64,000 nt of DNA from assembly GCA_949316495.1 (NCBI GenBank), contig OX439001.1, positions 54,040,556 through 54,104,555 on the forward strand, in the 5' to 3' direction. Source of the DNA: Amphiduros pacificus. Lineage: Eukaryota; Annelida; Polychaeta; Phyllodocida; Hesionidae. Below are positions 1 through 12,607 of this stretch, piece after piece; within the stretch, counting starts at the first letter, position 1; each line of letters opens with the position of its first letter. Position numbers and translations under genes: made by a program. The notes beneath the pieces are model-generated. The model made no database searches. It saw nothing but the letters and a program-made list of their open reading frames with translations, and was not told the origin of the DNA.

Positions 1-746
1 CACAAAGAACATAGCCACAAAGAACACAGCCACAAAGACGACAGCCACGAAGAACACAGCCACAAAGAACACAGCCACAAAGAACACAACCACAAAGAAC
101 ACAGCCACAAAGTACATAGCCACAAAGGACATAGCCACAAAGACGACAGCCACAAAGAACACAGCCACAAAGACGACAGCCACAAAGAACACAACCACAA
201 AGAACGCAGCCACAAAGAACGCAGCCACAAAGACGACAGCCACAAAGAACACAACCACAAAGAACACAACCACAAAGAATACAGCCACAAAGAACACAGC
301 CACAAAGAACACAGCCACAAAGGGCATATCCACAAAGACGACAGCCACAAAGAACACAGTCACAAAGACGACAGCCACGAAGAACACAGCCACAAAGAAC
401 ACAGCTACAAAGAACACAGCCACAAAGAACACAGCCACAAAGAACACAGCCACAAAGTACATAGCCACAAAGGACATAGCCACAAAGACGACAGCCACAA
501 AGAACACAGCCACAAAGACGACAGCCACAAAGAACACAACCACAAAGAACGCAGCCACAAAGAACGCAGCCACAAAGACGACAGCCACAAAGAACACAAC
601 CACAAAGAACACAGCCTAAAAGAACACAGCCACAAAGAACACAGCCACAAAGAACACAGCCACAAAGAACACAGCCACAAAGAATACAGCCACAAAGAAC
701 ACAGCCACAAAGAACACAGCCACAAAGAACACAGCCACAAAGAAAA
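1..746. repeat. 15-bp minisatellite (unit CACAAAGAACACAGC)
   Basis: About 50 head-to-tail copies of a 15-bp unit run from the window edge. Variant units recur in the same order about 330-345 bp apart (22-23 units), so blocks of units have been duplicated together. The array lies in an intron of the LDLa-CAP gene and ends about 74 bp from the exon at 820-933. Because 15 is a multiple of three, long open frames run through it; they are artefacts. Confidence 0.95.
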
Positions 747-819
747 CTAAGGACGAACTGCATAGAGACTTAAAACGGCACAACAGATTTATTGTGGTAT
801 AGGCGACAGAACTACTCAC

Positions 820-3800
820 GGCTTTGTAATGTCCGCAGGCGAATCCATCCTTACACTTGTCCGTGTCATAGTCGTAGTATTCTCGCTCGCCGTGCCATAA
901 CCGCACTATGGTCAGAATCTCATCATCCGTCGGCTGAAGTCAAACACACAGCATCACTCAAAACCTCTCATCAACTAATATAAACCCACAGCATCACTCA
1001 AAACCTCTCACCAACTAATATAAACACACAGCATCACTCAAAACCTCTCACCAACTAATATAAACACACAGCATCACTCAAAACCTCTCACCTACTAATA
1101 TAAACACACAGCATCACTCAAAACCTCTCACCTACTAATATAAACACACAGCATCACTCAAAACCTCTCACCAACTAATATAAACACACAGCATCACTCA
1201 AAACCTCTCACCAACTAATATAAACACACAGCATCACCCAACACCACTCATCAACTAATATAAACACACAGCATCACCCAAAACCTCTCACCAACTAATA
1301 TAAACAAACAGCATCACTCAAAACCTCTCATCAACTAATATATAGCAAAATACTTGATACATTACTCTTTTGGTGATACATTACTCTTTTTGTTTGTATC
1401 GCTATGAATAGTTTTCCAAAATGGCTGCAGCATCTGTTGCGCCGTCCTACACAGCGTGGCACATCTTACAATTTCCGATTGCTATATAATTAGGACTCAA
1501 ATAACAACGAGAAACAGTTACCCGCATGATGACTCTGAACCGGATGAAATATTTAGTCCAAAACTTCCAGGCAGTTGCAAACTTTGCTATGTTTGCTCTC
1601 ACAGCAGGATGATTTCACGCCAGATGTGCAAATCTGACAATTAGCCTCTTGTCCCAAATTACGTTTACTTACTTCCAGAATATGCCACCTCCAGGTACAT
1701 ATTACTTTCAGCTCTGACCATTTTTCTGCTAAGATCCCAATTTAATTCTGGGACAGAATCAATTAGAACTTTTATGTTAGCATTAAAGATCTCCATTATT
1801 ATCGGTATTCACTGTAACCTCTGGAAATGATATATTAGAGTAACATTCGTCAAGATGCTCTTGACTAACAAATACTTATCTACCGGTGTCAGTCTGTACA
1901 TTCTGCCAACATTCTGTCCAAAGTCAGGGTCCATCATTCCATGTGGGTTTTCTCCCCACCTTGGTCCCATGGAGCAGGTACTGGCCCAGGCCGCCGCCTG
2001 GCGGGAAGCGCAACAACTCCATTGCTGCAAGAAAGGCAGTGCCAAGTCAATGGCGTTATCGGAAACCTGAGAGGTGCTTAGAATCAACATGTAAATAAGA
2101 TAATGTTGTGTTGTTCTCAGGAGAGTAATACTGGTGTCCATCCTCTCCTCTACGTTCATCAGTTGAAGGAAGGATTAGCACTCACCAGTTCATTCATATT
2201 AGAGGCTGGTTCTGAGAGCCGCAGCTCATTGTGTAGATCGAGGAACTTTTTGCTGAGGGAATCACAGCCACTGCAGTAGGTGGACGCCAGTCTGGTATAG
2301 GTCTCTGGGGTATTGTCTGCACATGTATTATAGTGTAAAACCTTATCATCTACCACAATATCACTGTGCCAAAGCAAAATATACGGTCAAGAGTCAAATA
2401 GTTTGCAATCTCTCATTATAAGAAATGAAAAAATCTAAGGTATATACATATTATCAAATGACAAACATTTCATAATTGTAAACATATAATTACGGCTGGC
2501 ATTACCAAGGGAGGTACCTCTGCAACTTAACACCCCTAGCTTCTTACCCAGAGACCTAAGTTATTTATCCATTTATTTATTAATTTACCACACATGACTT
2601 GCTTACGTTAACACCCCACCTTATCTGACCCCTCCTGCTTGAACTGCCCACCCTAGCTTGCCCCTTTTATAAGGACACCCCAACCTGGCCTGTTCCTCTT
2701 ACCTGAGCACCCCATCTCGTCGGATCCATCCTGGCAATCTGGATCATTGTTACATTTGAGGACGGGAGCAATGCACCAGGGTTCCTTATGGTCGATGCAG
2801 ATGAACCACCCTGCTTCCTCCTCCATCATGTCGCACCAACTCGCGCGGGCTACAGGCAGAGTGCATGGTTAGTATAAGCTGGTCTTATTATAACACTACC
2901 TCATCATGGGATGCATAGAGAGTGCACTGTTAATATTAGTTGGTCTTATATAAACACTCTACCTCATCATGGGATGCATAGAGAGTGCATGGTTAATATT
3001 AGCTGGTCTTATATAAACACCATACCTCATCATGGGATGCATAGAGAGTGCACTGTTAATATTAGCTGGTCTTATATAAACACTCTACCCCATCATGGGA
3101 TGCATAGAGAGTGCACTGTTAATATTAGCTGGTCTTATTATAACACTCTACCTCATCATGGGATGCATAGAGAGTGCATGGTTAATATTAGCTGGTCTTA
3201 TTATAACACTACCTCATCATGGGATACATAGAGAGTGCACGGTTAATATTAGCTGGTCTTATTATAACACTACCTCATCATGGGATGCATAGAGAGTGCA
3301 CAGTTAATATTAGCTGGTCTTATATAAACACTCTACCTCATCATTGGCTACATAGAGAGTGCACGGTTAATATTAGCTGGTCTTATATAAACACTCTACC
3401 TCATCATGGGATACATAGAGAGTGCACAGTTCATATTAGCTGGTCTTATATAAACACTCTACCTCATAATGGGATACATAGAGAGTGCACGGTTAATATT
3501 AGCTGGTCTTATATAAACACTCTACCTCATCATGGGATGCATAGAGAGTGCACTGTTAATATTAGCTGGTCTTATATAAACACTCTACCCCATCATGGGA
3601 TGCATAGAGAGTGCACTGTTAATATTAGCTGGTCTTATTATAACACTCTACCTCATCATGGGATGCATAGAGAGTGCATGGTTAATATTAGCTGGTCTTA
3701 TTATAACACTACCTCATCATGGGATACATAGAGAGTGCACGGTTAATATTAGCTGGTCTTATTATAACACTACCTCATCATGGGATGCATAGAGAGTGCA

Positions 3801-6800
3801 CAGTTCATATTAGCTGGTCTTATATAAACACTCTACCTCATCATTGGCTACAAAGAGAGTGCACGGTTAATATTAGCTGGTCTTATATAAACACTCTACC
3901 TCATCATGGGATACATAGAGAGTGCACAGTTCATATTAGCTGGTCTTATATAAACACTCTACCTCATAATGGGATACATAGAGAGTGCACGGTTAATATT
4001 AGCTTGTCTTATATAAACACTCTACCTCATCATTGGCTACATAGAGAGTGCACGGTTAATATTAGCTGGTCTTATATAAACACTCTACCTCATCATGGGA
4101 TACATAGAGAGTGCACGGTTAATATTAGCTGGTCTTATATAAACACTCTACATCATCATGGGATACATAGAGAGTGCACGGTCAATATTAGCTGGTCTTA
4201 TATAAACACTCTACCCCATCATGGGATGCATAGAGAGTGCACGGTTAATATTAGCTGGTCTTATATAAAAACTCTACCTCATCATGGGATACATAGAGAG
4301 TGCACAGTTAATATTAGCTGGTCTTATATAAACACTCTACCTCATCATGGGATGCATAGAGAGTGCACGGTTAATATTAGCTGGTCTTATATAACCACTC
4401 TACCTCATCATGGGATGCATAGAGAGTGCACGGTTAATATTAGCTGGTCTTATATAAACACTCTACCTCATCATGGGCTACATAGAGAGCGCACGGTTAA
4501 TATTAGCTGGTCTTATATAAACACTCTACCTCATCATGGGATGCATAGAGAGTGCACGGTTAGTATTAGCTGGTCTTATATAAACACTCTACCTCATCAT
4601 GGGCTACATAGAGAGCGCACGGTTAATATTAGCTGGTCTTATATAAACACTCTACCTCATCATGGGATACATAGAGACTGCACAGTTAATATTAGCTGGT
4701 CTTATATAAACACTCTACCTCATCATGGGATGCATAGAGAGTGCACAGTTAATATTAGCTGGTCTTATATAAACACTCTACCTCATCATGAGATACATAG
4801 AGACTCACTGCACAGTTAATATTAGCTGGTCTTATATAAACACTCCACCTCATCATGGGATGCATAGAGAGTGCACAGTTAATATTAGTTGGTCTTATAT
4901 AAACACTCTACCTCATCATGGGACACATAGAGACTGCACAGTTAATATTAGCTGGTCTTATATAAACACTCTACCTCATCATGGGATGTATAGAGAGTGC
5001 ACAGTTAATATTAGCTGGTCTTATATAAACACTCTACCTCATCATGGGATGCATAGAGAGTGCACAGTTAATATTAGTTGGTCTTATATAAACACTCTAC
5101 CTCATCATGGGACACATAGAGACTGCACAGTTAATATTAGCTGGTCTTATATAAACACTCTACCTCATCATGGGATGTATAGAGAGTGCACGGTTAATAT
5201 TAGCTGGTCTTATATAAAAACTCTACCTCATCATGGGATACATAGAGAGTGCACAGTTAATATTAGCTGGTCTTATATAAACACTCTACCTCATCATGGG
5301 ATGCATAGAGAGTGCACGGTTAATATTAGCTGGTCTTATATAACCACTCTACCTCATCATGGGATGCATAGAGAGTGCACGGTTAATATTAGCTGGTCTT
5401 ATATAAACACTCTACCTCATCATGGGCTACATAGAGAGCGCACGGTTAATATTAGCTGGTCTTATATAAACACTCTACCTCATCATGGGATGCATAGAGA
5501 GTGCACGGTTAGTATTAGCTGGTCTTATATAAACACTCTACCTCATCATGGGCTACATAGAGAGCGCACGGTTAATATTAGCTGGTCTTATATAAACACT
5601 CTACCTCATCATGGGATACATAGAGACTGCACAGTTAATATTAGCTGGTCTTATATAAACACTCTACCTCATCATGGGATGCATAGAGAGTGCACAGTTA
5701 ATATTAGCTGGTCTTATATAAACACTCTACCTCATCATGAGATACATAGAGACTCACTGCACAGTTAATATTAGCTGGTCTTATATAAACACTCCACCTC
5801 ATCATGGGATGCATAGAGAGTGCACAGTTAATATTAGTTGGTCTTATATAAACACTCTACCTCATCATGGGACACATAGAGACTGCACAGTTAATATTAG
5901 CTGGTCTTATATAAACACTCTACCTCATCATGGGATGTATAGAGAGTGCACAGTTAATATTAGCTGGTCTTATATAAACACTCTACCTCATCATGGGATG
6001 CATAGAGAGTGCACAGTTAATATTAGTTGGTCTTATATAAACACTCTACCTCATCATGGGACACATAGAGACTGCACAGTTAATATTAGCTGGTCTTATA
6101 TAAACACTCTACCTCATCATGGGATGTATAGAGAGTGCACAGTTAATATTAGCTGGTCTTATATAAACACTCTACCTCATCATGTGCTACATAGAGAGCG
6201 CACGGTTAATATTAGCTGGTCTTATATAAACACTCTACCTCATCATGGGATACATAGAGACTGCACAGTTAATATTAGCTGGTCTTATATAAACACTCTA
6301 CCTCATAATGGGATACATAGAGAGTGCACGGTTAATATTAGCTGGTCTTAATATATATATATAATATAATAACAATTTGTATAGCGCTTTATCAGACTAG
6401 GTCTGCTCAAAGCGCTTTATCGAGATAGTGCTTTCTAAATAGATATGTCTTAAGTTTCTTCTTGAAAGTGTCCACAGTTTTACAGTTTTTCACTTCCAGG
6501 GGAAGGGCATTCCAATTCCTTGGTGCATATACCATGAAGGCCCTGTCTCCATATGTTTTCGTATTAGTCATAGGTACTACATATTCATTTTTGTCATTAG
6601 ATCGCAGTCCCATACCTAGCTGTTTGTACTCTAATAACTGAGAAAGGTATTTTGGGGCAAAGCCATTTTGTACCTTCCATGTCAATAAAGATATTTTGAA
6701 ATCAATCCTAGCCTTAACAGGTAGCCAATGCAGTTCCATAAGTTTTTGTGTGATATGATCTCTCTTTTTAAGTTTACCCACTACCCTGGCTGCAGCATTC

Positions 6801-9800
6801 TGTAATTTTTGCAGTTTGGCTAATTCACACCCAGGTAAGCCAGCTAGAAGTGCATTTCCATAGTCAAGGGTAGAGGTGACAAATGCATGAGCTAGAGTGT
6901 TAGCAGTTTTTTCATCTAAACAATTTCTTATGCGAGATAAGTTTTTTACGTGAAAGAAACCGTTTTTACACATTTTTTTGATTTGTGATTTCATAGATAG
7001 TTCTTGATCTAGAATAACCCCTAGGTCCTTAACCATATTCGATCTAGAGATTATGGTTTCACCTACTAAAATTTCATTAGGTACATTGTTTCTTCTAAAT
7101 TCACAGCTTTTACCACATAAAAGCATTTCTGTCTTTTCATCATTTATCTTCATTTTGTTCTCTATAAGGAATTTTTTGACATTTATAATACAATTATATA
7201 AACACTCTACCTCATCATGGGATACATAGAGACTGCACAGTTAATATTAGCTGGTCTTATATAAACACTCTACCTCATCATGGGATACATAGAGACTGCA
7301 CGGTTAATACTAGGTGGTCTCCCATGCTGTGCTAGACACTGCTCTCAGGCTGTAGTAGACACTGCTCTCAGACTGTGGTAGACACTGCTCTCAGACTGTG
7401 GTAGACACTGCTCTCAGACTGTGGTAGACACTGCTCTCAGACTGGAGTAGACACCGCTCTAAGAATGGAGTAGACACCGCTCTCAGACTGGAGTAGACAC
7501 CGCTCTAAGACTGTGGTAGACACTGCTGTCAGACTGGAGTAGACACCGCTCTCAGACTCGAGTAGACACCGCTCTCAGACTGTGGTAGACACTGCTCTGA
7601 GACTGACTGTGGTAGACACTGCTCTCTGACTGTGGTAGACACTGCTCTCAGACTGGAGTAGACACCGCTCTCAGACTGTGGTAGACACTGCTCTCAGATT
7701 GTGCTGGACACTGCTCTCAGACTGTGCTAGACACCGCTCTCAAACTGGAGTAGACACCGCTCTCAGACTGGAGTAGACACTGCTCCCAGACTGTGGTAGA
7801 CACTGCTCTCAGACTGTGCTAGACACCGCTCTCAAACTGGAGTAGACACCGCTCTCAAACTGGAGTAGACACCACTCTCAGACTGGAGTAGACACTGCTC
7901 TCAGGCTGTGGTAGACACTGCTCTCAGACTGTGCTAGACACCGCTCTCAAACTGGAGTAGACACCGCTCTCAAACTGGAGTAGACACTGCTCTTAGACTG
8001 TGGTAGACACTGCTCTCAGACTGGAGTAGACACCGCTTTAAGACTGGAGTAGACACTGCCCTCAGACTGGAGTAGACTCCGGTCTCAGACTGGAGTAGAC
8101 TCCGCTCTCAGACTGGAGTAGACACTGCCCTAGACTCCGCTCTCAGACTGGAGTAGACACTGCTCTCAGACTGGAGTAGGCTCCGCTCTCAGACTGGAGT
8201 AGACACTGCCTTCAGACTGTGGTAGACACTGCTCTCAGACTGTGGTAGACACTGCTCTCAGACTGGAGTAGACTCCGCTCTAAGACTGGAGTAGACTCCG
8301 CTCTCAGACTGGAGTAGACACTGCTCTCAGACTGGAGTAGGCTCCGCTCTCAGACTGGAGTAGACACTGCCCTCAGACTGTGGTAGACTCTGCTCTCAGA
8401 CTGGAGTAGACACCTCTCTCAGACTGGAGTAGACACCTCTCTCAGACTGGAGTAGACATTGCTCTAAGACTGGAGTAGACATTGCTCTAAGACTGGAGTA
8501 GACACCGCTCTAAGACTGGAGTAGACACCTCTCTCAGACTGGAGTAGACACCGATCTCAGACTGGAGTAGACACCGATCTCAGACTGTTTTAGACACTGC
8601 CCGCAGACTGTCCTCCAGCTCAGTGACTGCTTGTTTTGCATTATAACCAGTGTTCGCCTGCGTTCAGTCAGACCAGACAGTGGTGTGTCGGTACAGTGTG
8701 ACAGGAATGAGGGTCTTCAGCCCCAATAAATATCTGAACCAATGTCCTTTGCATGACTCGTTTTTTCCATAAGGGAATATATCTGATTTGGGAGGTGAAA
8801 CACGGGAGAAAGTGGAGTAAGGAACAGTCTTGGAGGATCAAAAATGGAAAAGGGAGAGTGATGAAAGCAATCACACAGATTGTGACCTTATACATAAAGG
8901 GATTATCTATCCTCCAAGTTAAAGTCCTTGTGACCTCAAGTTCTAGTTATAAAGGGTTTAAGGACTCTCAGTACCAGTACTGAGTGTACCCTTGGCCTCC
9001 ATGAGTGTACCCTTGACCTCCATGAGTGTACCCTTGGCCTCCATGAGTGTACCCTTGGCCTCCATGAGTGTACCCTTGACCTCCATGAGTGTACCCTTGG
9101 CCTCCATGAGTGTACCCTTGACCTCCATGAGTGTACCCTTGGCCTCCATGAGTGTACCCTTGGCCTCCATGAGTGTACTCTTGGCCTCCATGAGTGTACC
9201 CTTGGCCTCCATGAGTGTACCCTTGGCCTGCATGAGTGTACCCTTGGCTTCCATGAGTGTACCCTTGGCCTCCATGATTCCTGACACACTTATTCCTACC
9301 AACTTGTACAAGCATCCAACTATATCTTCTGTAGGCAATACCTGCGCCTTGCGCTGAAACCTATTTCAGACTTAACGTGCGTGTACAGTTCCAGTTTACA
9401 TGTTGTACAGGGTGACATATAAAACATCATATGAGTAGCAATTCAACAAAATAACTTAACAGTGAAAAATGGCTTGAATTCAGCCCTGCAGTGAGTCGCA
9501 GCTTTGCCTGCAGGAGATGTTTATTTTCATAATTACGGGAATATATCGGGTGTGAAACACTAGAATAAGCAACAGTCGTGTGGTTCAAAAGGGCAAAGCA
9601 TTCGTCCGTAGGAAAATATTTATAAAGCTGAAGCCAGGCTGTGGGTGTACAGAAAGCAAGATGGCGGAAAGTTGATTCGCATCAAAATCTCGTAAGGGCC
9701 TAACACGTAATGGCATGCCAGAAGTCGTGCAGCAGTTGTTGCTTATGAACTAACCCATCATAAGCAAGAGTCAAATGGCCACTTTTCACACTCAGTCTTA

Positions 9801-10440
9801 AACAAATTTGATTTTTGCTCCTCCTAATAAGCAACAAAAATTAATAAGCAAAAAAAAATACAATCTGCCATATCCATGCCGCCCCCTGGGATAGGTAAAG
9901 ACGAGTCCCCGCCCCGTAGCCGGGCCTCGTACCCGGCAGTAGATGAAGCATGAAGCATGACTAGGGGAGCACTGAGACAACAATTCCTCAAACCACGTGA
10001 CATCTCTTTGATTGGTATATTCAATAATTTGAGATCAGAAATTATTCACTTAAACTTTTCCAATAAGATTTCAAATTAGAAATCCAACTCGACAATATAA
10101 CTGAATATGGCAGAAGTTCAGAATTGAGATATGTCACGTTGTTAATTTGCGCTATTGGATGGTGTCCGACGGCTCAGAAATCTTATTGTTTGTTCTTAGA
10201 AGTAAACATGGGAGAATGGAAAACTTACCATTCGCATTGAAAGGCCCTCGAAGACCTTCTGGAACCCGTAATTCATGTCTCATGGAGTTGCCTCTTGCAA
10301 CTTAAAAATGAGACCAGCATCAAATTTTACAAAATGAAGACACAAGAAATGTAAATGATCTTCAGACAGAATATAAGTTATGTATACTTACAAGGAATAG
10401 CTAACAAAAGGCACAGGAATACACACACTGCGGGCAGCAT
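820..10440 (-). CDS. Secreted LDLa-CAP (CRISP/SCP-like) protein, 3' end outside the window
   Basis: Six minus-strand exons join with matching phases: 10392-10440, 10229-10291, 2703-2849, 2186-2316, 1884-2024 and 820-933, giving 215 residues so far. Exon 1 starts with MLPAVCVFLCLLLAIP, a clear signal peptide, which fixes the start. Exon 3 is an LDL-receptor class A module with six cysteines ending in DCQDGSDEMGC. Exons 4-6 are a CAP domain: LDLHNELR, SEPASNMNEL, AAAWASTC, a WGEN and GQN stretch, LWHGE and then CGHYKA. The last two carry the Glu and His of the usual CAP tetrad. The final exon seen ends in phase 0 at a GTGAGT donor, so the C-terminal part of the domain lies left of base 1. In the LDLa module the usual CDG is CNN, so one calcium-binding feature may be altered, though DGSDE is intact. 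CAP proteins are typically extracellular; substrate and partner are unknown. Intron 2 is 7.4 kb and mostly minisatellite. Confidence 0.85.
944..1341. repeat. 40-bp minisatellite beside a CAP exon 3' splice site
   Basis: About ten copies of a 40-bp unit containing CAGCATCACTCAAAACCTCT. It lies in the intron between CAP exons 5 and 6 and begins about 10 bp from the acceptor of the exon ending at 933, so it forms the region just upstream of that 3' splice site. The rest of the intron (1342-1883) shows no recognisable feature. Confidence 0.95.
2855..6351. repeat. 63-bp minisatellite with nested higher-order duplications
   Basis: More than 50 copies of a 63-bp unit containing GGTCTTATATAAACACTC and CATCATGGGATGCATAGAGA. 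The array starts about 5 bp upstream (in gene orientation) of the acceptor of the LDLa exon (2703-2849). Larger blocks have also been copied: a 500-bp block around 3095 recurs at 3595, and a 949-bp block at 4788 recurs at 5737. The 63-bp period is 21 codons, so open frames of up to 366 codons cross it; these have no domain or codon signature of a gene. Every unit contains TATATAA. Confidence 0.97.
6352..7194 (-). mobile_element. 5'-truncated non-LTR retrotransposon (LINE, CR1/L2-like RT tail) inserted in the 63-bp array
   Basis: A 248-codon open frame (6407-7153, minus) encodes the C-terminal part of a LINE reverse transcriptase: KDLGVILD, HAFVTSTLDYGNALLAGLPG, LQNAAARVV, ELHWLPVKARIDFKI and RNWNALPLEV. 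It ends just before a short 3' UTR, a hairpin at 6393-6405 and an AT-rich tail at 6352-6368. The endonuclease and most of the reverse transcriptase are missing, so this is a dead 5'-truncated copy, but the remaining frame is uninterrupted and it looks fairly young. The 63-bp array resumes on the right at about 7195, and the TTATATA of the unit is present at both edges, which fits target-primed insertion into the array. Confidence 0.9.
7195..7312. repeat. 63-bp array, continuation right of the LINE
   Basis: Nearly two further copies of the same 63-bp unit follow the LINE directly, showing that the array existed before the insertion. Confidence 0.9.
7313..8605. repeat. 23-bp minisatellite (AGACTGGAGTAGACACCGCT)
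   Basis: About 55 degenerate copies of a 23-bp unit, of two main types (GTGGTAGACACTGCTC and GGAGTAGACACCGCTC) mixed along the array. It directly follows the 63-bp array inside LDLa-CAP intron 2. No coding signal is seen. Confidence 0.95.
8765..9605 (+). repeat. Pair of dispersed repeats (about 8765-8860 and 9522-9605)
   Basis: The two stretches share GGGAATATATC, GTGAAACAC and AACAGTC in the same order and orientation. They look like diverged copies of one short dispersed repeat on either side of the 21-bp array. The family is not recognised. Confidence 0.5.
8982..9280. repeat. 21-bp minisatellite (CCTCCATGAGTGTACCCTTG)
   Basis: About 14 copies of a 21-bp unit in LDLa-CAP intron 2. The period of seven codons leaves several frames open on both strands; these are artefacts of the repeat. 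Confidence 0.96.
9606..10228. other. Intron remainder, no recognised feature
   Basis: This part of LDLa-CAP intron 2 reads as unique sequence with no exon, tRNA or repeat that I can support. An AAGATGGCGG motif at about 9659 resembles a YY1 site but has no gene start next to it. Confidence 0.5.
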
Positions 10441-12457
10441 GGTGAACGGCAAGCTGGGTCACAAACACCAAGCTAACAGCGGCCACCGCTGAAACAACTG
10501 GATCTCAATTCTGAAGGCAATAATCTTTCAAACAATAGATATATATATATATCTAAATATATGTAAATATAAACTTCCATTCGCACATGATATACAGTAC
10601 ACTGGTATCCTGTATCTAGACGTGTTTAAAAAGTTGACCCGAGATTTTATGATATATATGCATATATGAAATGCATTAATTTATCAATTTATGCAGCATG
10701 GGGAGTATATCTTTATAGCATTGTATGGCCACCTTCTACAATTCTGCTTAAACAAACAACTAATTCATTGGTATTATGAAAATTACCTCGTTGTGATGAT
10801 AAGGAGCCAAGATTTATCGCGCTATTTATGACTGTAATTCAGGAACAGTGTCCAATTTTCTCATAAACAATGTGACCTTAAATGTTTGCAAAGGGTTCGG
10901 TCCGCCGAATGATGATGGAAGCACAGACCTGTCACAATGACATCCTGAAACAGTCCATCCAAGGTCCCGTTTGTATCAATCAACATCAACAGAATATTTT
11001 ACATAGCCCATGTAATCAAATGTTAAAATACACCTCTTTAAAAGATAAAACTAAAAGGTTTCTAAGATTTACAATCGAAAGGTTTGAATGAATGCATATA
11101 TTGGGGGGTAAATCCTCTGATTGGTCAACATTAGCATCTGCTCAAGTCTGCACTGGGAAAGGATTTGAATGATCATTTATGAAGCAATTTCCAGAATATA
11201 TTCACAAACAATGATCGGCATAGCTTTAAGACCAATCTCCACCAGAGGGCGACATCACCACTTCATTGTGATATCATAATACTCATTTAAAGAATGCCCA
11301 TTAGAGTTAAAATGCACATGTTTCCTGTTTCCAAAAGAAATTAAGTCTCATCATGATGCCATTCAACGCATTGTAGTCTCACGAGAAGTCAAATGAGATT
11401 CAGCCATATTGGAAAATGGTGTCAAGTAGTTGTTGGGCCTGTTATCCAGGGAAGCCCCTCCTTCCCATCCCAAGTAGGTCCCTTATTACTTGTCAAAGTG
11501 ACATGTTATCACAAAATACTTCAACTTCAATTGTGCAATTTATGTGCTCATATATAATAAACACAATGAACTGTCCGAAACATTCCCTTTTCCTAAGTTT
11601 AGAAATTTGCAAAAAGCCTGTCCCTTGAGTCATTACTCTGAAGTGAGCGAACATACTTCAGTTTTAGTAATGCACATCTAATTGAACACTTAAATTTCTT
11701 TCAAAATGGTATTTGAAGAATCATATTGGGATGCCTCATTATTCCACATGAAAGACAAATACGTTCAATTGATTTTACACGTTTTTCTTAACAAAATAAG
11801 TTCACTATTCCTCAAAATAATTTTCACTAATTCGTTGATAATAAATGATTACAAAATATACAAGTACTTTGATGTTTATGAATGTATAAACTTTATTATC
11901 ATGATATCAAATATATATTACTATATACACATTTCAATGAAATATATCTTCTGTAAATATCTTCTTATATCTTCTGTAAATATTTTAAAAACACTCACAT
12001 AAATATCAAAAGAATATGTTGGTTTATATTGCACGTAAACAATGTATTTGGCTCTATATTTATAATAATCTTTGGCTATTAACTGGTGATGATATAATAT
12101 ACATTCTGTAGTTAAGAAATTGGCTAAAAGCAAAAGGTATAGTCTGTATTGTTAGAAATATTTATAATAACAAAAAAACAATCTACAGTCATGAGCGTTC
12201 GAAATAGTAATATCACAGTTTTTTAAAGGTTCCTGTAATAAATCAAGCATATGCCAACATCAACCAGTTGTTTGAATATATGAAATGCAGACACGATATA
12301 ACGGCCATATTTCTTAATGACTTCATGATCAACTGAGCTCTAGGCAGTAATACTGAATGGAAAAAAATGTCCCTATTTTGAATGCAGGTCTCGTAACTCC
12401 ATCGTTCTCAGTGTGTAATACCGCGAATAATACCCCTCTCCCCCCTGTGATCAATAT
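10441..12457. other. Intergenic region upstream of LDLa-CAP
   Basis: About 2 kb separates the LDLa-CAP start from the end of the SRCR-ZP gene on the same strand. It is AT-rich, especially 11700-12130. A TATATA run at 10540-10550 lies about 100 bp upstream of the LDLa-CAP start and could serve as a TATA element. No open frame here looks like a gene. Confidence 0.45.
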
Positions 12458-12463
12458 TTTATT
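12458..12463 (-). terminator. Polyadenylation signal (AATAAA) of the SRCR-ZP gene
   Basis: An AATAAA hexamer on the minus strand lies about 145 bp downstream of the SRCR-ZP stop codon. It is the closest canonical hexamer I noticed. Confidence 0.5.
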
Positions 12464-12607
12464 TAAATGTGGTCATGATCGTATAACGTTTCTGTATAAT
12501 ATGATGTAAAAAAACAATCATGATTGTAAAGGCATTCGCACTTCCTGTCTGTCCATGTTTGACTTTCAGTGCCCTCTGGTGTCAGGATCAGGGAATACAC
12601 ATCTGTC

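Noticed and set aside
1-746. CRISPR-like array
   Set aside because: Units are contiguous with no unique spacers, and this is an animal genome.
2911-6351. Long open frames encoding HRECTVNISWSYINTLPHH-type repeats
   Set aside because: They follow from a 63-bp (21-codon) tandem repeat lying in an intron, are open in more than one frame, and have no start context or domain.
8936-9357. Several overlapping 110-126-codon frames on both strands
   Set aside because: They come from the 21-bp minisatellite.
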